Assembly (NCBI GenBank): GCA_963823245.1
Contig: CAWGKQ010000008.1
Span: 620,001-684,000, forward strand
From: JAWVFM01 sp963823245
GTDB taxonomy: Bacteria; Actinomycetota; Thermoleophilia; Solirubrobacterales; 70-9
Direction of reading: 5' to 3'
DNA length: 64,000 nt
The position numbers and the translations under genes were made by a program. Shown one piece after another: positions 1-9,000 of this stretch. The notes beneath the pieces are model-generated. The model was not told the DNA's origin and made no database searches. It saw only the letters and a program-made list of their open reading frames with translations. The number at the start of each line of letters is the position of its first letter. Position 1 is the stretch's first letter.

Positions 1-3000
1 GCGTAGAAGTCGGCTTCGAGCTCCTCGCCCTCCGGCAGCGAGGCGGCATACTCGCCGAGGGCGGCTGCGGCCGCCGCGAGCTCGTCGAGTTCGACGTGGA
101 CCGTCGCCACCCGCCGTTGAGCGGCGCCGCGAGGGTGGATGGCGGTAAGAAACGGCCGCCCACCCAGCTCGAGCTCCTCGAAGCCCCGCAAGCCGCGCAT
201 CCGGTAGTAGCGCCGCGTCATCACCTCGAGCAGGACCGCTCTCAGCGGTGGCCCGGCTGCCCGCAAGCACTCGCTCAGATAGGGCGCCAACGGGCGCGTG
301 CAGGCCACGAGCGCGTCGACCAGGTCGCTCCGATCCGGGCGCATCGGATCCGAGGCGAGCGCGGCGAGGTGCGCCTCAGCCTCACGGTAGGTCGCGGCGG
401 CGGCATCCTCGATCAACGGTTGGTCGAAGTAACGAAAGCGTGTCTCGCGGGCGAGGTCGGCGACGATTTGATCGCGCCCCTCGGCCGCGATCGCCAGCCG
501 GTCGAGGTCCCGGCGGAAGGCGTCGCCGACTTTGTCGACGAGCTCCTCGACCTGCTCGAGGCGACGGTCGAGCAGAGCCACGATCGCGATCCGAAGCCGT
601 TCGGCTCGCCGCAGCGACAGAAACAGCCGGTACGCGGCCTCCTCGAGCTCCGCCGTCCTGTCCAGCCCATCGACCCCGTAATGGGAGAACGCGCGTTCGA
701 GGTCGGCGACGAAATGCTTGGGCAGCCCCTCGGCCTCGGCATCGAGCGAGCGCAGGTAGGCGTCGAGGTGCTCGCGCGGGCTCCGCAGGAGCTCGAGGCC
801 GGGATCGGCGTCCTCGTGCCGGGGCCGGCTGAGTGTTTGGAGATCCGCATACGCCGTCAGGAGCCGATGCTCGCCGGCGATGAGCTCCGGATCGTCACCA
901 GGAAGATCCGCCCAGGCGCGCTCGAGGTCGGCGACGATCCGCTCGACCTCGCCGGGCTCGGCGTCGTAGCCGAGCACGAGCCACGTCAGGCGCTGGAGGT
1001 TGTCGCGGCAGAAGGTGCTCCTGTCGGCGCTGACCAGAGCGCCGACCGGCAGCCGCACCCGCTCGGAGTCCGGCGCGAGGTCGGGGGCGTCGATCGGATC
1101 GATTCGGACGAGCGGCTGCTGGGCACCGACCTGGAGATTCGCTCCGACGAGCACCTCGCGGATTCGACCGGGGACCGGCGCGGTGAGCGACGACTCCATC
1201 TTCATGATCTCGACGACGGCGACGACGTCGCCCGCGGCGACCTCGTCCCCGGGCTCGACCGGAATCGAGACGACGACGGCCGGGGCAGGGTTGCGCACCA
1301 CCCCGCCGTCGTCGCGGGAGAACCGATGCGAGACGCCGTCGACCTCGATCAACAGGTCCTCGCCCTGGACGGAGGCGACAACCCCGAACCGGTGCCCGCC
1401 GAGCTCGAGCCTGCGCTCGTGCGCGCTCGAGCGCTCGGCGACGACCTCGACCGAGGTGTCGTCGAGGGTCACCCGGTACAGGCTCGGGCCGATCTCGCTG
1501 ATCGCGAGCCGGTAGCGCAGCCCTCGGTAGCGAAGCTCGATCTCGTGCGAGGCGGGTGCTTGCGTGTCGGGGCGTCCTCGCCGAGCGAATGCGTAGAAGG
1601 TCGCGCGATCGACCGTCGTCTGCGCGTCGGCGAGCTCGACCGCGGCGGCGACCAGCGCCACCTCGAGATGGCGAACCGGGATCGTGCCGCCGCGGAGCTG
1701 GAGCCGGTCGAGCCATCCGGTGTCGATCTGGCCGCTGCGGAGCTCCGGCCGCCCGACCAGCTCGCCCAGGAAGCCGACGTTGGTCGTCCCACCCTCGATG
1801 ACGATCGTCGTCTCAGCGAGCGCGCGCCGCAGGCGCGCGAGTGCCTCGGCGCGGTCGCGTCCCCAGGCGATGAGCTTCGCGATCATCGAATCGAACTGGG
1901 CGGGGATCGAATCCCCCTCCGACACCCCGGCGTCGACCCGGATCCCCGGTCCGCCGGGGAGGCGGAGGAGGGCGATCTTGCCCGGCGCGGGCGCGAAGCC
2001 CAGGCTCGAATCTTCGGCGTTGATCCGCGCCTCGATTGCATGGCCGACCGCGGCCGGCGGCGCACCCTCGAGGCGCCGGCCCGCGGCCACGTGGAGCTGG
2101 AGCTTCACCAGGTCGAGGCCGGTCACAGCCTCGGTGACCGGGTGCTCGACCTGAAGGCGGGTGTTGACCTCCATGAACGACAGCACGCCCTCCTCGGCTT
2201 GGTAAAGGAACTCAACGGTCGCCGCCCCGCTGTAGCCGGCCCTAAGCGCCAGTCTCACCGCCGCCTTGCCGAGGTCGCGCTCCTGCTCGGGCGAGAGCGC
2301 GGGGCTGCTCGATTCCTCGATCACCTTCTGGTGTCGGCGCTGGAGGCTGCAATCGCGGACGCCGACCGCCCAGGCCGTTCCCTGACCGTCGGCGATCAGC
2401 TGCACCTCCACGTGGCGGGCCGGCTCGATCAGCTTCTCGAGCAGGACGGCGTCGTCCGCGAAGGCGTCTCGCGCCTCGGCGCGGGCGCTCCGGAGCGCAG
2501 CCTCGAGCTCCTCGGCGCCGTCGACGCGGCGGATCCCGCGCCCGCCGCCGCCCGCCGCCGCCTTGATCAGCAGCGGATAGCCGATCCGATCGGCGTGCAC
2601 GAGCGCCTCGGCGAGATCGTCGACCGCGCCTCCGCTCCATGGCGCCACCGGCAGGCCGGCCTCCTCAGCGAGGCGCTTGGCCGCGACCTTGTCGCCGAGC
2701 AGGCGCATGGCGCTCGCGTTTGGTCCGACGAAGACAATCCCGAGCCGCTTGCAGAGATCGACGAAGTCAGGATGCTCGGCGACGAACCCCCAGCCGACCC
2801 ACGCGGCGTCGGCGCGCGTGGCGACCAGCGCTCGCTCGAGCGCGACGAAGTCGAGGTAGCCGTTTGCAGGCTGCGCTCCGTCTCCACTGAGGGCCCGCGG
2901 CCGGTCGAGGCAGTGGGCCTCGTCGGCCTCGCGGACGAACATCGCCTGGTGCTCGGCCTCGGTGTAAAGCGCGATCAGCGTGATCGGATCGTCACTCTCG

Positions 3001-3086
3001 TCGTTCAGCTCGCGGACGGCTCGGATCGCCCGCATCGCCGCCTCGCCTCGGTTGACGACGGCGAGTCGGTGGAAGGGGCTGTTCAA
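1..3086 (-). CDS. Acyl-CoA carboxylase, biotin carboxylase + biotin carrier protein (3' end outside window)
   Basis: Fuses an ATP-dependent biotin carboxylase to a biotin carrier domain. It would charge biotin with CO2 to make malonyl- or methylmalonyl-CoA in the cytoplasm. About 1028 codons are present and no stop is reached. The ATP-grasp glycine loop (GGGGRG), the EVNTRLQVEHP signature, and a biotinyl site VVEIMKME with Lys629 (codon 1200-1202) are all readable. About 400 further residues follow the biotin domain. In related actinobacterial proteins this continues into a carboxyltransferase domain, so a large fused enzyme is likely (inference). The start is TTG at 3086: an in-frame TGA lies just upstream and GAGGG precedes the TTG. 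The gene follows the megasynthase stop by 10 nt, so it is probably co-transcribed and supplies its extender unit. Confidence 0.9.
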   Translation of the reverse strand, partial: MNSPFHRLAVVNRGEAAMRAIRAVRELNDESDDPITLIALYTEAEHQAMFVREADEAHCLDRPRALSGDGAQPANGYLDFVALERALVATRADAAWVGWGFVAEHPDFVDLCKRLGIVFVGPNASAMRLLGDKVAAKRLAEEAGLPVAPWSGGAVDDLAEALVHADRIGYPLLIKAAAGGGGRGIRRVDGAEELEAALRSARAEARDAFADDAVLLEKLIEPARHVEVQLIADGQGTAWAVGVRDCSLQRRHQKVIEESSSPALSPEQERDLGKAAVRLALRAGYSGAATVEFLYQAEEGVLSFMEVNTRLQVEHPVTEAVTGLDLVKLQLHVAAGRRLEGAPPAAVGHAIEARINAEDSSLGFAPAPGKIALLRLPGGPGIRVDAGVSEGDSIPAQFDSMIAKLIAWGRDRAEALARLRRALAETTIVIEGGTTNVGFLGELVGRPELRSGQIDTGWLDRLQLRGGTIPVRHLEVALVAAAVELADAQTTVDRATFYAFARRGRPDTQAPASHEIELRYRGLRYRLAISEIGPSLYRVTLDDTSVEVVAERSSAHERRLELGGHRFGVVASVQGEDLLIEVDGVSHRFSRDDGGVVRNPAPAVVVSIPVEPGDEVAAGDVVAVVEIMKMESSLTAPVPGRIREVLVGANLQVGAQQPLVRIDPIDAPDLAPDSERVRLPVGALVSADRSTFCRDNLQRLTWLVLGYDAEPGEVERIVADLERAWADLPGDDPELIAGEHRLLTAYADLQTLSRPRHEDADPGLELLRSPREHLDAYLRSLDAEAEGLPKHFVADLERAFSHYGVDGLDRTAELEEAAYRLFLSLRRAERLRIAIVALLDRRLEQVEELVDKVGDAFRRDLDRLAIAAEGRDQIVADLARETRFRYFDQPLIEDAAAATYREAEAHLAALASDPMRPDRSDLVDALVACTRPLAPYLSECLRAAGPPLRAVLLEVMTRRYYRMRGLRGFEELELGGRPFLTAIHPRGAAQRRVATVHVELDELAAAAAALGEYAASLPEGEELEADFY

Positions 3087-3096
3087 GCCGGGTCCC

Positions 3097-6000
3097 TCAG
3101 CTCATCGCCGACCGGATCGGCTCGAGCGCGTCGGCATCGAGAGCGGCAGGGAGCTCGATCGTTCGATACCCCTCGAGGAGCACCCGGACATTGCCGCGCT
3201 GGTCGATCACCCTGGCGTCGACCACCGATCGGTCCGCGCGCGGGCTGACGACCGCGACCAGTGCTCCAGGGGCATCGGCGTCAGCGAAGCGGACGATCCG
3301 ATCGACGTGGGTCGGAAGCGCCATCCGTCCCTCGGTCCCTAGTTCCCAGACCCCCGCAGTCTGGAAGCAGAGCTCGATCAGGCGCGGCGCTGCCTCGGTC
3401 GGCTGGCTTTGGGGCTCGTGATCTGCCGGCAGGTCCGAGGCAAGGCGGCCGACCACGGTGCCGTCGTCGCGCCAGGCCCGATCGAGCACCCGGTAGGCGG
3501 GCCCGTGGAAGTAGATGCGGTAGATCGCCTCCGCCCCCACGCCGCCGCCCTCCGGACCCTCGGTTGGGGTCTCCCCAGCGGGGGGCTCCGGCAGCTTGCG
3601 GGCGAGAACCGCACGGCCGGTGAAGTGAACCGTTCGCTGCTCGCCCTGGGGCAGCGGGCGGCGGCCGACGAGACGGCAATCCGCAACCAGGGTGCCGTCG
3701 CCGCCGTCGCGCGGCAGGGCCTGCAGCTCAAGCGTCCGCGGCTCGTCACGGTAGAACTTGAACGGCGCCGCAAGCTCGACGTCCTCGAGCGCGACCACCC
3801 GCCATCCGGGCAGCAGCGCCGCCGCCGCCTCGGCGAACGCCTCGATGCCCATCACCCCCGGCAGCACCGGTGTGCCGTCGATCCGGTGGTGGTCGAGGAA
3901 CGCCTGGCGGGCGGGATCGAGCTCGGTCAGGACCGTCAGCCCCTCGCCGGACGTGAAGGCGGTGACCTTCCCGGTCATCGGCCCAGACGCTGCGGAGACC
4001 GCGCTCGTCGCGGCGACCGGGTCGAGACCCCCCGTCGGGTGCCGCTCGGCGGCGAGCATGCCGAGCGAGCCGGCGACGAGCACCTCCCCGCCCGGCCCTG
4101 ACGCGGTCAGCTCCCGACGTACGATCGGCACGCCGACGTCGGGGGGCAGCATGTCGATCCCGGCCATCTCCATCATCTTCGGGATCGAGCCGCGGCTCGC
4201 CATCCCGATCTCCGACCAGGCGGTCCAATCGATGGCGACGCCGCGGACGAGGCCATCCGCTCGCAGGCCCGAGATGCTTTTGCAGAGAAGGTCGTTGGCG
4301 GCCGCGTAGTCCGTCTGTCCCGCGTTCCCAAACCGCCCGGCAATCGAACTGAACACGACCGCGCTCGAGACGCTCGCGCCGCCGAGCGCGCGGAGCAGGT
4401 TGAACCACCCGTTGACCTTGACGTCGAAGACGAGGTCGAACTCGCGCTGAGGCTTGTCGGGCAGGTAGTGACTGATCTCCAGCCCCGCACAGTGGATGAG
4501 GACGTCCAGCCGACCACCGTCCGAGACGGCGGCCGAGATCGCCGCCGTGACCTGGTCGGGGTCCGTTAGGTCAGCCTGGTGCCAATGCGCCGCGCCGCCC
4601 GCCTTGCGGATCGCCTCGATTGCGTCGAGCGCCGCCCGCGCTCGCTCGATCAGCGCCAGCTCGCGCTCGACGAGCTTCGGCGTCGGGCGCTCGCCGCGCT
4701 GCTTGATCCGCTCGGCCATGTCGCGCTTGAGGCCGTCGCGATCGGAGGCGAACCGCGCCAGGTCGGGGTCGGCTGGATCGGGCTCGGGCACGAGGTCGAG
4801 CAGGTGGAAGGTGCCTCCGGACGCGGCCGCGAGGTCGGCGGTGATGGCCGCGACGATGCTTCCCGCCGCCCCAGTGACGCAGAAGACGGTGTCGGCTCCG
4901 AGCGCCCTTCCCGGGTCGGCCTCGACCGGCCGCTCGACAATCCCGACCGACCAGCGGAGGTCGTCGGCGTACCCGACCTCGACCGTGCCGGGATCGCGGA
5001 CCGTCTCATCGATGAGGATCTCGGCCAGGGCTGCGGTCCTGCGGCCGGGCGCGAAGTCGACGGCCTTGACGAGGACGTCGGGCCGCTCGCGGGCGAGCGC
5101 CTTAGAGAACCCGGAGACCGCGCCGCCCATCACCGACGTCGCGCCGCTCGCGTCGTAGCCGTGCCGCCCTCCGAGGCGGGTGCCGGCGATCAGGAACGTC
5201 CCCGCGGAGGAGATCTCCTCGGCGAGCGCACGCATCGCCACCGCGAGGAGTTTGACGCGGGATCGCAGGCCCGCCGACCATGCGTCAGCGTCGAGATCCG
5301 CCAGCGGACCCTCCAGATCAAGGGCCGGCAGCCAGTAGACGCCGTGCACGGGGCCCTCGGACTTCCAGGCTTTGATCCGTCCCTCAAGCGCCTCCTCGTC
5401 CGCCGAGGGATCCGCGATCAGCACCTCAACCCCAAGCTTCTCGAGCCTGGCGACGAGCGCCTTAGCGATGCCGCCGCGGTCCGGCGCCACGATCACCCGG
5501 CGGCCTGCCTCGAGCTCGATTCCGGTCGCCACGCAGTACTCGAGCGCCGGGCGCACCACCGGAACCGGGACGCGGCGGGCGAACGCGCTCGGCCGGTCCT
5601 TCTCGGCCGCCTCTGCGCCGGCGGCCGGCAACTGGCCCTTCTCCTCAGTGGCCGGGGCGGCGGGCGGCGCGGCCGCGGCGGGCGAGCGCTCGTTGACGAA
5701 CCCGACGACGTGATTGAGGGTCGGGTAGTCGCGGAGCTTCAGGGCGTCGTCGAAGGGGATGTCGTAGGCCTCGCGGATCGTCGCGAACACCTCGGCCTGC
5801 TTGACGGTGTCGATCCCGAGGTCGGCCTCGAGGTCGAGGTCCATGTCGAGCAGGTCCGGTGGGTAGCCGGTCTCCTCGGCGACGATCTGGAGCACCCGCT
5901 CGGCGACGTCCTCGGCGGGCGCGGGTGTCGGCTCGGGCTCGCGGGGAGGCGGCGGAGGGGCGGCCTCGGTTGGGGCGGCGGCCTCAGCCGGGGCGGCGGG

Positions 6001-9000
6001 CGAGCGCTCGTTGACGAACCCGACGACGTGATTGAGGGTCGGGTAGTCGCGGAGCTTCAGGGCGTCGTCGAAGGGGATGTCGTAGGCCTCGCGGATCGTC
6101 GCGAACACCTCGGCCTGCTTGACGGTGTCGATCCCGAGGTCGGCCTCGAGGTCGAGGTCCATGTCGAGCAGGTCCGGTGGGTAGCCGGTCTCCTCGGCGA
6201 CGATCTGGAGCACCCGCTCGGCGACGTCCTCGGCGGGCGCGGGTGTCGGCTCGGGCTCGCGGGGAGGCGGCGGAGGGGCGGCCTCGGTTGGGGCGGCGGC
6301 CTCAGCCGGGGCGGCGGGCGGCGCGGCCGCGGCGGGCGAGCGCTCGTTGACGAACCCGACGACGTGATTGAGGGTCGGGTAGTCGCGGAGCTTCAGGGCG
6401 TCGTCGAAGGGGATGTCGTAGGCCTCGCGGATCGTCGCGAACACCTCGGCCTGCTTGACGGTGTCGATCCCGAGGTCGGCCTCGAGGTCGAGGTCCATGT
6501 CGAGCAGGTCCGGTGGGTAGCCGGTCTCCTCGGCGACGATCTGGAGCACCCGCTCGGCGACGTCCTCGGCGGGCGCGGGTGTCGGCTCGGGCTCGCGGGG
6601 AGGCGGCGGAGGGGCGGCCTCGGTTGGGGCGGCGGCCTCAGCCGGGGCGGCGGGCGAGCGCTCGTTGACGAACCCGACGACGTGATTGAGGGTCGGGTAG
6701 TCGCGGAGCTTCAGGGCGTCGTCGAAGGGGATGTCGTAGGCCTCGCGGATCGTCGCGAACACCTCGGCCTGCTTGACGGTGTCGATCCCGAGGTCGGCCT
6801 CGAGGTCGAGGTCCATGTCGAGCAGGTCCGGTGGGTAGCCGGTCTCCTCGGCGACGATCTGGAGCACCCGCTCGGCGACGTCCTCGGCGGGCGCGGGTGT
6901 CGGCTCGGGCTCGCGGGGAGGCGGCGGAGGGGCGGCCTCGGTTGGGGCGGGCTCTGTCTCGAGCACCGCGGGCTCGATCTCGGCCGGGGCGAGATCCGGT
7001 TCAGCGACGGGCACCCGGGTTACGCCGGCGGGCGGGCCCTGATCGGCCACGCGAAGCCGGTGCTGCACGACCTCGAGCTGCGGATCGTCGTACCCACTGA
7101 CCCGCCGTAGCCACGCGCCCCAGTGGTCGCGGTCGGCGATCCGGTAGTCGTAGCCGAGCTCGTCCGCGGCGCGCCTACGACCATCGGCCACCGGCGTCCA
7201 CCGCAGAAGCAGCATCGAGATCTGCGATCCGAACCCAGCCGCCAGCCGAAGCGAGTAGCTGACCGGGTAGGAGCCACCCCCCGAGAGGTTGAGCAGGCCG
7301 AGCTCGGGGTCGGGGTCGCGGAAGTTCGGGACCGGCGGGACGACCCCCGTCTCCAGCGCCTTCACCGCCAGGACGTCCTCGAGGCCGACCCCCATCGGAT
7401 GGCCTGTGAACCCCTTCACGTTGGCGATCACGATGCGGTCGGCGTCATCGCCGAAGACGTGGCGGAGGGCGTGGATCTCGGCCGCGGCGCTGCCGCCGCG
7501 GGCCGGTGTGTACGTCTCGTGGGAAATGAAGACCGTCTCGCCGGCCATTTCCTCGCGACGCACCCCGCGGCCCTCGGCCTGTTCGACGAGGCCCTCCATC
7601 ACGGCCCCGATGTGCTCGACGTCGAGCCGGGTGCCATGGAACGCGGAGTTCGCGGTCGCCGATCCGAGGACTTCGCAGATCGGCGTTACCGCCCGATCGC
7701 GGGCGGCCTCGGCGCTCTCGACGACGATGCCGGCCGCGCCCATGCCGATGATCATTCCGTGACGACGCTGGTCGAACGGAAGCGCCGCCTCCTCGACGAC
7801 GTCGTCGGTCGCAGCCGCGCCGGAGGCCAGGAACCCCGACCCGATCCAGCCCATCATCGTGTCCGAGGTGGCGTCGTCGGCGGCGACGATCAGCACCCGG
7901 CGGCAGCGCCCGACGCGGATCCAGTCCTCCGCCAGCGCGACCGCTTGGGTGGTGCTCGCGCAGGCGGAATTGATCTGCGTGTTAGGCCCCCGGGCCCCGA
8001 TCAGCTCGGCGAGCTGCGAGTGGCCCATCGAGAGGACGCGGAAGATGAACCTGCGATCGAACGTGTAGGCCTCCTCCTCGAGCTTCCGCTCGACGTCGTG
8101 GATGCGCCGCTCGACCTCGTCGAGCACGACCGGGTCGGTGCCGTCGTGGTCGAGCATCCGCGCCCGGAGCGTCTCCAGGGCGGTCAGGCGCTCGCGGCGC
8201 ATGTGATCGGTCGTGTACCGGGACGCCTCGTCGGCCATCTCCTCGAGGCCGGGGAACGCCGATGCGTAGATCACCCCGGTCTCGTCGCGGAGCTCGTCGG
8301 GGAGCGACCAGCGGTCGGGGAGCTTGGTCCCCGTGGTCGTCGTCTTGTAGCGCAAGACGAGCGGGATGCCCGCGTCGCGTAGCGCGTCGATGCCGGCGGC
8401 GATCGCGAGCTGGGTATCGCGCCCGAGCGCTGCCAGGCGGTCCTCATCGACGCCGAACTCCTCGACCGGATCGAATCCGCCGGCGCGCCCCGCGAGCTTG
8501 ATCACGGCATCGAGGCGGTCGATCGTCTCGAACGAAGCGGCGCCGTCGTCCCGCTTGACCAGCCGGGTGATGTGCTTGTCGAGCATCTCGCGCCGCAGGC
8601 GGCCCGGGATTACGTCGATCCCCTGCTCGCCGTCGAGCAGCCGCCCGACATTCGCGTCGTCGAACAGCCGCTCGGTGCCCGGAAGCCCGAGCGCGGCGCC
8701 GGTTATGACCACGGACTTGCGCACCGGCTCCCCCCCTTCGCCCGACGCCGGCTCGGGCTCCGGGGAGGGCTGTGTCGCGGACTCGGCGGGCGCTCGGCGC
8801 GCGCGCGCTTCCCGCGCCGCCCGTGGATACGGCTGCGCGGTCGCGCCCTCCCGCAGCTCGACCGACTCGCGCGCTACCGGTTCCCGTCCGATGCCGAGGC
8901 CCGCTGCCCAGAGGCCGCAAAGGGCATTGTTGAACGTCGGTACGTCGCCCTGCTTGGGATGGTTGCTGGCGAGGCTGACGACCTTGTCGTCGCCGAACAC

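Noticed and set aside
96..3248. 1050-codon open frame on the + strand
   Set aside because: It is antisense to the biotin carboxylase gene, whose motifs are clear on the minus strand; the + product is Arg/Asp/Leu-biased with no domain.
5681..6950. CRISPR or minisatellite explanation for the tandem repeats
   Set aside because: Units of 318-336 bp are in frame and encode folded ACP domains.
4579..7110. Long + strand frame with strong internal repeats
   Set aside because: It mirrors the ACP repeats of the megasynthase on the other strand; the repeats are explained by that gene.
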